64,000 nt of DNA from JANRKB01 sp033763695 (GTDB taxonomy: Bacteria > Planctomycetota > Phycisphaerae > Phycisphaerales > UBA1924): the NCBI GenBank assembly GCA_033763695.1, contig JANRKB010000015.1, positions 4,027-68,026 of the forward strand, in the 5' to 3' direction. Positions 52,681 to 60,541 of the stretch are shown here, one piece after another (position 1 is the stretch's first letter; every line of letters begins with the position of its first letter). A program made the position numbers and the translations under genes. The notes beneath the pieces were generated by a model. That model searched no databases, had not been told where the DNA came from, and saw only the letters and a program-made list of their open reading frames with translations.

Positions 52681-54171
52681 TCAGGCCCCCACCTTTGCGA
52701 GGCCTCGCTCGAGGCACTCAAAGACCTTGGGCCAGTCTTCGAGCTTCATGACGCCAAGCGGCGGCAGCATGCGCAGGTGGTACGGTCCGTGCCCGCAGTA
52801 GAACACGATTACGCCCTCGTCAAAGCACGCCTTGCACGCGGCCATGATTTTGTCCTTCTTGCCGCCAAAGGGCGTGAGACGCATCATGCCGCCGATACCG
52901 CCGATCAGATCGGCCTGACCCGGCACCGCGGGGAAGAGCGCGGGGTGCTTGGCGATGAGAGCCGCGGCGTGTTTGCGATACGCGGCCTCGTGCTGGGCGA
53001 TCACGCCGTCGTCGCCGTAGTAGTTGACGCCCGTTGCGCCAGCGAGACGATCGACGATGCGCTTGCCGACGCGGAACGACAGGCCCTCGCCCGTGAACGT
53101 GCCCGACAGCAGGCCGGGCTTGGGGTTGTATTCCTCGGTGTAGAGCGTGGCGCACGCCTGCGTCATCTTGCCGACGCAGAAGACGTCGACGTACTCGCCA
53201 AGGTCAAAGTGCTCGTACGCGAACATGCGACGCCCGCGGCCAAAGGCCTGGATCTCGTCGTCCCACACCGCGATCTTCTTGGCCTTGCACACATCCATCA
53301 GAGCCTTGAAGTAGTCGCGATCGCCTACGTTGAAACCGCCCTCGCCCTGCATGAGTTCAAAGATGAAGCACGCGTGCTGGCCGGGATAGCGATCGATGTA
53401 CTGGTTCAGGTGCGACACCGCCATGTCGATGAAGCGGGCCTTGCCCATGCGAGCCGCGGCATCCGCATCCCAGAACGGCATGTAATCGACCAGCGTCGAG
53501 AGCGGCACGCCCTGGCGATACTCTGCCGTGTCGCCGATCTGGCACATCGTCACCGAGCGGCCCATGAAGCAGTCCTTGAACGCGATGACGCGATTCGCCG
53601 GAGCGTGCTTCTGATAGCACACCTTGATCGCGTTCTCGTTGGCCATCGCGCCGCTGGTGCTGACGAAGACATGCTTGAGGCGAGAGTGCTTCTTGGCCTG
53701 CGCGAGTAGCGCTTCGCCGAACTCGCACGCCTCGAAGTTGGATTGCAGATTGCCGTGCTTGACGGTGTCATCGACGCCGGCTTCGAGCGCTTCGCGGATG
53801 AGGTCGGCGTCAGAGTGCCCGAAGAAGTGAACGCCGATGCCGCAGATCATGTCGTACTTGACGCTGCCGTCGAGGAGTTCGACGAGCGCGCCGTTGCCGG
53901 TGCCCGAGCCGATGTAGGGGTACCACAGGCCGCGCCCGCGCACCGCCGCGAACCGCGCCATCAGATCGTCATACGACTGCTTGAGTTCGGCCTTGGGCGG
54001 CTGCACGCCGGTGATGCGAGCGGACGCGGACTGCGCCTCGCGCACGATCGTGTCAATCGCGGCCCGCACGGCAGGGCTGGCGCGGAGGCTCTGACCGACG
54101 GTCGTCGGCCCTCCGGAGGAAGCGGGTGAACCGGTCGAGGGAACGACGGACGGACGAGCGGCGATCGACAT
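52681..54171 (-). CDS. Class III PLP aminotransferase
   Basis: This 496-residue PLP enzyme is a class III aminotransferase. IGSGTGNGALVELLDGSVKYDMICGIG is the start of the core, VFVSTSGAMANENAIKVC resembles S-G-S-E-A-x-E-x-A, WDDEIQAFGRGRRMFAYEHF is the E-V-Q-x-G-F-G-R-T-G motif with changes, and FCVGKMTQACATLY carries the Schiff-base lysine K in place of the usual T/S-x-x-K. Candidates include lysine 6- or 4-aminobutyrate-type transaminases; the amino donor is not known. The ATG at 54171 follows GGAGG, and the first 30 residues are a Ser/Pro-rich leader. An M20 peptidase gene lies upstream on the same strand. Confidence 0.85.
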   Translation of the reverse strand: MSIAARPSVVPSTGSPASSGGPTTVGQSLRASPAVRAAIDTIVREAQSASARITGVQPPKAELKQSYDDLMARFAAVRGRGLWYPYIGSGTGNGALVELLDGSVKYDMICGIGVHFFGHSDADLIREALEAGVDDTVKHGNLQSNFEACEFGEALLAQAKKHSRLKHVFVSTSGAMANENAIKVCYQKHAPANRVIAFKDCFMGRSVTMCQIGDTAEYRQGVPLSTLVDYMPFWDADAAARMGKARFIDMAVSHLNQYIDRYPGQHACFIFELMQGEGGFNVGDRDYFKALMDVCKAKKIAVWDDEIQAFGRGRRMFAYEHFDLGEYVDVFCVGKMTQACATLYTEEYNPKPGLLSGTFTGEGLSFRVGKRIVDRLAGATGVNYYGDDGVIAQHEAAYRKHAAALIAKHPALFPAVPGQADLIGGIGGMMRLTPFGGKKDKIMAACKACFDEGVIVFYCGHGPYHLRMLPPLGVMKLEDWPKVFECLERGLAKVGA

Positions 54172-54255
54172 GGCGAAACCTCCGGGACCGGTCCGAGTGT
54201 GTCCGGCCGATCCCAACACTGCTGGATGTGTGCCGCGGACGCGTTGCCCGCGGAC

Positions 54256-55500
54256 TTAGCTGGTCGACCCGTGCTCGTGGAGCCGGGTCAGGAGCAGGGC
54301 CAGCAACCGCCCTCGCTCCACCAGACTGGAAACATCGATCCATTCCTCGGGCGTGTGAAGCCCGCCCCCTCGTACTCCCAGTGTATCAATCGTTGCAAGC
54401 CCACCCGCCTGCAGGTTATTGCCATCGCAGACCCCGCCCGTCTTTCCAAACGGCAGGCTCTGCCCCAGGTCCTCCGCGGCCTTACGGGCCATCAGTGCAA
54501 AGGCTTCCACCTGCGGCGTCAGCGGCTTGGCGGGGCGGTTGAGGCTCGCCTGCACCTTCACGCGCGGCAGGGCGTCCGCCGGCGTCTCAAGGGCACGAAG
54601 TTCCCGCATCACGTGCTCGGCGGCCTTCGTGTTGAACACGCGCACGTTGCCCAACGCACGGCAATGGTCGGGAACGACGTTCGCCGCCGTGCCGCCGTTG
54701 ATCACGCCGATGTTGACGATGAGCCCGAGGTCTTGGTCCGGCAACGCGGCGACGCGCTGGAGGATGCCGCCCATGGCATTGATCGCCGAGACACCGGACT
54801 TGAAATCGCGGCCGACATGGGCCGACTTGCCGACGGTTTCAACGACGAACTGCCCGCTGCCGGGGCGCTCGATCACGAGGCTGCCGTCGGGCAGTGCGGG
54901 TTCGAGCGCAATGCCATAGTTGTGCTCGCCCGCGACGCGCTGAAGCGTGCGATCGGAGTGATACGACCCAGTCTCTTCATCGCTGTTGAGAATGAACGAC
55001 CACGCGACTTCGACACCCGCCTCGGCGAGTGCCTCAAGCGCGGCCATCGCGATCACGAGCCCGCCCTTCATGTCCACGCACCCTGGCCCTGTCGCGGTGC
55101 GGCCGTCTGGCGCGACTTCGAGTTTGCGGAACGATGAGTTGGGGTCGTGGACCGTGTCGAGGTGGCCCGAGAGCAGGACTTTGTTGCCGCGCTTGCCGGC
55201 AAGACGCCGCGCGACCAGCGTCGGCGGTACGGCCCTCGCACCAGCCCCCAGCCACTGCGGGCGAGGATCACCGGGGACGAGTTCGATCGCCGCGCCGAGT
55301 TTCTTCAGACGTTCGGCAAAGATGCCGCGCTCTTCGTCAAGGGCCGGGCCGTCGCCGCCGGTGGGCAGGCCGACGTGCAGCCGCAGGTCTTCGAGCAGAT
55401 CGCGCTCCCGCCGATCGATGGCGGCGAGGACGCGAAGTTCAAGAGCGGATAATGCCGCCTGTGATGAAGATGACGGGCTCGAAGTGGTCGGCGATGCCAT
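54256..55500 (-). CDS. M20 family metallopeptidase (CPG2-like)
   Basis: This 414-residue peptidase has a two-zinc amidohydrolase core. LLSGHLDTVHDPNSSF gives the first zinc histidine and the H-x-D, GPGCVDMKGGLVIAM holds the bridging aspartate, and ILNSDEETGSYHS gives the catalytic glutamate pair. A dimerisation domain follows from about residue 200 to 320, and GLHTPEEWIDVSSL ends the core with the last zinc histidine. The likeness is to carboxypeptidase G2, ArgE and related deacylases. No signal peptide is seen, only a Ser-rich N-terminus. The exact substrate, such as an acyl amino acid, is not readable. It is adjacent to the aminotransferase (same strand) and divergent from the helicase. Confidence 0.9.
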   Translation of the reverse strand: MASPTTSSPSSSSQAALSALELRVLAAIDRRERDLLEDLRLHVGLPTGGDGPALDEERGIFAERLKKLGAAIELVPGDPRPQWLGAGARAVPPTLVARRLAGKRGNKVLLSGHLDTVHDPNSSFRKLEVAPDGRTATGPGCVDMKGGLVIAMAALEALAEAGVEVAWSFILNSDEETGSYHSDRTLQRVAGEHNYGIALEPALPDGSLVIERPGSGQFVVETVGKSAHVGRDFKSGVSAINAMGGILQRVAALPDQDLGLIVNIGVINGGTAANVVPDHCRALGNVRVFNTKAAEHVMRELRALETPADALPRVKVQASLNRPAKPLTPQVEAFALMARKAAEDLGQSLPFGKTGGVCDGNNLQAGGLATIDTLGVRGGGLHTPEEWIDVSSLVERGRLLALLLTRLHEHGSTS

Positions 55501-55593
55501 GAGGGATTGAATGCACGCCCCGACTCAAAGGCACGCGCGACGCGCCCCAAGCCCGTCATTCCCTGCCGTCGAGCCCGCGGCTACGCTGGACGC

Positions 55594-58059
55594 GTGCATT
55601 CCGAACGCTTCCGCCAATCCGACTCCGGCCGCGACGCGACCGCCGCCCTTCTTGAGGGTCTGACGCCGCCGCAGGCGCAGGCCGTCCGCACCACCGAAGG
55701 GCCGCTGCTCGTTCTGGCCGCCGCAGGCTCGGGCAAGACCCGCGTCATCACCCGCCGCATCGCGTACCTGATCGGGATGGGTGTGCCGCCGTGGTCGATC
55801 CTCGCGCTCACGTTCACCAATAAGGCCGCGGGCGAGATGCGCGAGCGTGTGATGTCGCTGCTCGGCGACGACCCGCGGCATTCGCGCGGGCTGACGGTCA
55901 CGACGTTCCACGCCTTGTGCGCGCGACTGCTGCGGCGCTATGCCGCCGACGCGGGGCTCAAGCAGGACTACACGATCTATGACGCGGGCGATCAGGCGAC
56001 GCTTTGCAAGCGTGTGATCACGGACCTGCAGCTCTCGACCAGCAACTGGCCGCCGCGCAGCGTGCTCTCGGCGATAAGCCAGGCCAAGAACAACCTGCAG
56101 GACGCGGCCCAGTTCTCCATGACCGCGGGCGACTTCTACAGCAAGACAATCGCCAAGATATTCGTCGCGTACGAGAAGGCTCTGCGTCAGGCAAACGCCG
56201 TGGACTTTGACGATCTGCTCGTCTTGACGGCGAAGGCACTGAAGCACAGCGACACGATGCGGCGTGAGTGTCGCCAGCGTTGGCGCTATCTGCTCATCGA
56301 CGAGTATCAAGACACCAACCACGCGCAGTTCCAGATCGCGTCGCTGCTCGCGGGTGATGGGAGCGATGCCGCGCCCAGCGACATCCCCGACATGGACGCC
56401 GACAACCTCGGCCCCAACATCTGTGTCGTGGGCGACCCGGATCAGGCGATCTATGGCTGGCGCGGTGCGGACATCAGCAACATCCTCGAGTTCGAGGAGC
56501 ACTATCCCAAAGCCAAGGTCATCCTGCTGGGTGAGAACTTTCGCTCGACCGCGCCGATTCTGGCAGTCGCCGATCATCTGATCCGTCACAACAAACGCCG
56601 CAAGCACAAGGATCTCTTCACAAGCAAGCCCGGCGGCGAGGCGATTCAGGTGGTGCACTGCCGCGACGAACAGCATGAGGCGATGCTCGTGGCCGACTGG
56701 TTCAAGCGGTTGCACGACGACGGCGTCGCGTGGCGTGACATGGCCGTGTTCTATCGCACCAACGCTCTGTCGCGTGTCGTCGAAGACGCGATGCGATCCG
56801 CGGGCCTGCCCTATGTGATCGCGCGCGGCACGGCGTTCTACGACCGTGAGGAAGTGAAGAACGCGCTGGCGTACCTCCGACTCGTCGCCAACCCGGCGGA
56901 CGACGTTTCGCTCTCGCGCGTCGTCAACACGCCAACCCGCGGCATCGGCGGAACGACGATCGAACGCATCGAGGAGTACGCCGCCAGCATCGGCGAACCG
57001 ATGCTGCGTGTGATGCGCAATGCCGAGGATGTGCCCGAGATCGGGCGTGCCGTGGCCTCGGTCAAGAAGTTTGTCGAACTCGTCGACGGCTGGACCGGCG
57101 GCGGGACGTTCATGGGCGCGAGCGTGCCAACGTCGCTTGCTGATCTGGTCTCCCGTGTGATCAAGGAATCGGGCCTGGAGAAGATGTACAAGGCCCAGGC
57201 GATGGCGAGCAAGAGCGAAAGCGACGAGGAACGCCTCGACAACCTCGACGAACTCGTTTCATCAGCACGCGAGTTTGAGCTTGAGTATGACGCCGGCGCG
57301 GATCCGGGCCTGGGGGAACGCGACCTTGGCCCGCTCTCGGACGATCTGGGCGAGGCGCTCGGCGCGATCATCAGCGGCGAGGGCGAAGTGGGCAAGCCGC
57401 CGCAGCTCTTGGCGATGTTGCGGGCGTACTTGGAATCCGTCGCGCTTGTCGCCGACGCCGATGCGGTCGATCCTACACAGGGCGCGATCACGCTGATGAC
57501 GTTGCACGCGGCCAAGGGACTGGAGTTCGACAGCGTCGCGATGGTCGGGCTGGAAGAGGGCCTGCTGCCCCACTCGCGGGCCCGTGAGAGCGAAGCGGAA
57601 CTCGAAGAGGAACGCCGCCTGTGCTTCGTCGGCATCACGCGCGCGATGCGGCGCCTGCAGATGACCAGTGCACGCTATCGTGCGATGCGCGGCGTGCCTG
57701 AGCGCACCATGCCCAGCCGCTTCCTTGAAGAACTGCCCAATGAACACGTGCGCGTGAGCGATCAGGCCGACACGCTCTCTGGGCTTTCACGCGATTGGGG
57801 CGGCGACCAGGACGAGGGCGGGTGGGATGCAGGCGAGAGCACCCCTGCCGCTCGGGCTCGACAGATTCCGACGGCAACCTCCGCCTCCAAGGCTTCCGCC
57901 GCGTATCCCGTGGGCTGCGTCGTGCGTCACCCGCAGTTCGGCGAAGGGCGTGTCGTTGGCCTGAGCGGCGGCAAAGACGCCCGCGCGACCATCGAGTTCA
58001 AGGGCGTCGGCGTGAAAACGCTTGTGCTTGAGTACGCTCGCCTGACGAGACTCAAATAG
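55594..58059 (+). CDS. ATP-dependent DNA helicase, UvrD/PcrA/Rep type
   Basis: This 821-residue superfamily 1 helicase unwinds DNA in repair and replication. Walker A is LVLAAAGSGKTRVITRRI near residue 45; the following TxxA region is ILALTFTNKAAGEM; motif II is LLIDEYQDTN; QAIYGWRGAD, LGENFRST and GLEFDSVAMVGLEEGLLPH are motifs III, IV and VI-type signatures. A C-terminal Tudor-like domain (VVRHPQFGEGRVVGLSG..) binds DNA or RNA polymerase in UvrD/PcrA. The GTG at 55594 is preferred; the frame is open back to 55507, adjoining the M20 start. A 20-residue acidic insertion near 270 (DGSDAAPSDIPDMDAD) is unusual. The gene is single. Confidence 0.93.
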   Translation: MHSERFRQSDSGRDATAALLEGLTPPQAQAVRTTEGPLLVLAAAGSGKTRVITRRIAYLIGMGVPPWSILALTFTNKAAGEMRERVMSLLGDDPRHSRGLTVTTFHALCARLLRRYAADAGLKQDYTIYDAGDQATLCKRVITDLQLSTSNWPPRSVLSAISQAKNNLQDAAQFSMTAGDFYSKTIAKIFVAYEKALRQANAVDFDDLLVLTAKALKHSDTMRRECRQRWRYLLIDEYQDTNHAQFQIASLLAGDGSDAAPSDIPDMDADNLGPNICVVGDPDQAIYGWRGADISNILEFEEHYPKAKVILLGENFRSTAPILAVADHLIRHNKRRKHKDLFTSKPGGEAIQVVHCRDEQHEAMLVADWFKRLHDDGVAWRDMAVFYRTNALSRVVEDAMRSAGLPYVIARGTAFYDREEVKNALAYLRLVANPADDVSLSRVVNTPTRGIGGTTIERIEEYAASIGEPMLRVMRNAEDVPEIGRAVASVKKFVELVDGWTGGGTFMGASVPTSLADLVSRVIKESGLEKMYKAQAMASKSESDEERLDNLDELVSSAREFELEYDAGADPGLGERDLGPLSDDLGEALGAIISGEGEVGKPPQLLAMLRAYLESVALVADADAVDPTQGAITLMTLHAAKGLEFDSVAMVGLEEGLLPHSRARESEAELEEERRLCFVGITRAMRRLQMTSARYRAMRGVPERTMPSRFLEELPNEHVRVSDQADTLSGLSRDWGGDQDEGGWDAGESTPAARARQIPTATSASKASAAYPVGCVVRHPQFGEGRVVGLSGGKDARATIEFKGVGVKTLVLEYARLTRLK

Positions 58060-58153
58060 ACCTGTACGTGGGGGTTCGCTGGACGACGGGCGGAGGAAGC
58101 CCAAACATTTCCGGGTGGCGTGTGCCGCCGGACGACTCATTGGAGGATCTGCG

Positions 58154-58543
58154 TTGCCGACGTATGACTATGTCTGCAAGAGTTGCTCGCACGCGTTCGA
58201 GCTGTTCCAGTCGATGAAGGACGCGCCGAAGCGCAAGTGTCCCGAATGCGGTAAGAACACGCTCGAGCGTCTCATCGGCACCGGCGCTGCCGTCATGTTC
58301 AAGGGGTCGGGTTTCTACGAGACCGACTATCGCAGTGAGTCGTACAAGAAAGCCAAGGCCGCCGACACGCAGGGTGGTGCTGCCACGGACAAAACGCCCT
58401 CAGACAAGCCCGCAGACGCCAAGGCCGAAAGCAAGCCTGAGCCGAAGGCCGAGGCGAAAGCGCCCGCGCAAGCCAAGCCGGCCGCGAACGCTGCCAAGAG
58501 CGACTCAAGCAAAGCCGGAGGCAAGCAAGGCAAGAAGTCGTAG
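58154..58543 (+). CDS. FmdB family zinc ribbon protein
   Basis: This 129-residue protein starts with the FmdB/CxxC_CxxC zinc ribbon: PTYDYVCKSCSHAFELFQSM, then RKCPECGKNTLERLIGTGAAVMFKGSGFYETDYR. The four cysteines of the ribbon and the closing F-K-G-S-G-F-Y-x-T-D-Y motif are all present. The family is a putative regulator. The second half is an Ala/Lys/Pro-rich tail with low complexity. The start is TTG at 58154, seven bases after GGAGG. acpS follows on the same strand by 58 bases. Its exact role is not known. Confidence 0.88.
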   Translation: MPTYDYVCKSCSHAFELFQSMKDAPKRKCPECGKNTLERLIGTGAAVMFKGSGFYETDYRSESYKKAKAADTQGGAATDKTPSDKPADAKAESKPEPKAEAKAPAQAKPAANAAKSDSSKAGGKQGKKS

Positions 58544-58601
58544 CAGCGGGCGGTTGAAGCCCGTTGGCAGTTCGCTCGCTCGGCGCTGAACAGAGGACCA
58601 C

Positions 58602-58985
58602 ATGCGCATCATCGGACACGGCATCGACATCACGCCGATTGAGCGCATCGCCGAGATGATCGAGCGACACGGCGATCACTTTCTCGCGCGCGTCTACACG
58701 AGCCTCGAACGTGACGCCGCCCGCGACAAGAAGCGAAACACCGAGCATTTTGCCGCACGCTTTGCCGCCAAGGAAGCAGCACTGAAGTCGATTGGCACGG
58801 GCTGGCGCGACGGCATTGCCTGGACCGACGTCGAGGTGGTGAATGAGCCATCCGGGCGACCCACGCTCCGCGTCCACGGCGAGGCCGCGCGGATCGCCAG
58901 CGGCATGGGCATCACGCAGTGGTGGATCTCACTCAGTCACACCAAGGAGCACGCGATCGCGAGCGTGATCGCCGTGCAGGCCTGA
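58602..58985 (+). CDS. acpS: Holo-[acyl-carrier-protein] synthase
   Basis: This 127-residue enzyme transfers phosphopantetheine from coenzyme A to acyl carrier protein. IIGHGIDITPIERI carries the metal-binding aspartate D9, and HFAARFAAKEAALKSIG has the conserved glutamate and the F-A-x-K-E-A motif. WWISLSHTKEHAIASVIA closes the family's C-terminal motif. Length is standard for AcpS. The ATG at 58602 follows GAGGA about seven bases upstream. It is next to the FmdB gene and converges with the zinc-ribbon membrane protein, with no fatty-acid genes nearby in the window apart from accD far upstream. Confidence 0.96.
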   Translation: MRIIGHGIDITPIERIAEMIERHGDHFLARVYTSLERDAARDKKRNTEHFAARFAAKEAALKSIGTGWRDGIAWTDVEVVNEPSGRPTLRVHGEAARIASGMGITQWWISLSHTKEHAIASVIAVQA

Positions 58986-59035
58986 GGTTGTCCTGACAGG
59001 TTCTTCTTGACGCGTGCCTGGCAGCTGCAACTTGA

Positions 59036-60244
59036 CTACACCGGGGCCTGCGTCAGTGTCTTCATCACTTCGCCGGGCCGCGGCAGCGCCGTGCCGCACT
59101 CAGGACACACATCCGTAAGAATGTCGGCGAGGGCATAGTCGCACTGCGGACAACGCGGCTCGCTCACGCCCACGGTGAGGACGATTCCGCAGCCGACGCA
59201 GCGCGACGCACCGAGCGGCGCAGACTGTTCCTTCTGGCAACGCGGACAGGTGCAATGAACCGCCGCGATTCCTGCGATCTGTCGCACACGCACCCCATTG
59301 GGTCGACGATGCAGTCGATCAACGATGAAGAGCGACACCATTCCGGCAACGGCGAGGATGCCGAACGCGGCGCCAATGCGAACTTCGACGCTTTCGGGAC
59401 CGACCCGATCGATGCCACCGCGTGGATCCTTGATCCATTCGCTGACGTTGATCCATGTGAAGCAGCCCGCGGCGGCGAAGGCGCAGCAGACACTCACCAG
59501 ACGCAGTCGCGACCATCCGCCGGGCAACGTGGGAAACTGGCAGACGTTGCACAGCGATACGAGCGTCGCGATGATGCCGCACTGAACGATGATCCACGGC
59601 GAGTCACTCCGTTCGCGCCAGATCCCGACCATCCCGAGGGCCCATCCAACCAGCACGGCCGCGACGCCGATCCATCTCCAGTGCCGGTGCAGCGCGGGAA
59701 AGCCTGCGAGACATGCCGCGAGTGGAACCATGGTGAGCCATGTCGAGAATGCCATGCCCGCGAGGCGATTTTCGTACTGCCAACCGAGGCTGGGGATCCA
59801 GATCAACCCGAGCATCGGCACGCTGCCAAGCATCGCGACGATGATCGCGGTACGCATCGCGATGCGCACGGTTGGACGGCGTTCCATGGCGTGCATGATG
59901 GCGATCGCCTGACCGGCGAAGATGACGAGCGCAGAGGTGCCGGCGAATCGTCCGATGAGCGTGGAACTCATGAGAATCAAGTCGGCCCACGTCGCGATCA
60001 GAGCGCAGAGCACGCTGACACTGGTCGCACCCAGCGAGATCGCCGCGGAACGCTGATACTCCTCACGACTGATCCAACGCGCCGCCGCCGCGGCGAACGC
60101 GAGCCCAATCCCAAACCACAGGCCGCTGAGCGCAAGCCGCCCGAGGATCTCCCCACTGCCCCCGAGAACAGCAAGGATGCCAGTCAGCGCGGCGACGCCG
60201 AGGCTGGCGAGCATCAGAAGCAACAGGCGGCGTTGAAGCGTCAT
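59036..60244 (-). CDS. Membrane protein with C-terminal double zinc ribbon
   Basis: This 402-residue protein has eight or more hydrophobic segments in its first 330 residues (for example RRLLLLMLASLGVAALTGIL, and GFPALHRHWRWIGVAAVLVG) and then two or more zinc-type pairs at the C-terminus: CTCPRCQKEQ, RCVGCGIVL, RCPQCDYALAD and VCPECGTALP. The last part resembles the N-terminal ribbon of the gene at 732. Function is unknown; no enzymatic motif is seen. The ATG at 60244 begins with a hydrophobic helix and no signal cleavage site. It is divergent from the tRNA gene, about 150 bases away. Confidence 0.7.
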   Translation of the reverse strand: MTLQRRLLLLMLASLGVAALTGILAVLGGSGEILGRLALSGLWFGIGLAFAAAAARWISREEYQRSAAISLGATSVSVLCALIATWADLILMSSTLIGRFAGTSALVIFAGQAIAIMHAMERRPTVRIAMRTAIIVAMLGSVPMLGLIWIPSLGWQYENRLAGMAFSTWLTMVPLAACLAGFPALHRHWRWIGVAAVLVGWALGMVGIWRERSDSPWIIVQCGIIATLVSLCNVCQFPTLPGGWSRLRLVSVCCAFAAAGCFTWINVSEWIKDPRGGIDRVGPESVEVRIGAAFGILAVAGMVSLFIVDRLHRRPNGVRVRQIAGIAAVHCTCPRCQKEQSAPLGASRCVGCGIVLTVGVSEPRCPQCDYALADILTDVCPECGTALPRPGEVMKTLTQAPV

Positions 60245-60391
60245 GGCGCGAGTCTACCGCCGAACGACGGCGCGGCTGAACGCGCCCTGGCCAATCGCGT
60301 GCCTTTGCAAGAGTCAGCACAGCCAACGGCGCGCGAGATTCGCGCGCGGATTGGACAGATCGCCAAATGCGGCCTACAACTGCCTCCAGAT

Positions 60392-60465
<74 letters not shown>

Positions 60466-60472
60466 TTTGCAT

Positions 60473-60500
60473 AACCCCCGGGTCGCAAGACCTGGGGGTT
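60473..60500 (+). terminator. Hairpin after the tRNA
   Basis: AACCCCCGGGTC, loop GCAA, GACCTGGGGGTT is a 12-base inverted repeat with one mismatch, seven bases after the tRNA. It is followed by GTCGTTTCC. It probably ends tRNA transcription, and the gene at 60542 starts 41 bases further on. Confidence 0.72.
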
Positions 60501-60541
60501 GTCGTTTCCGGCTCCCACACCGTTGTCGCTACTATCCGGCT

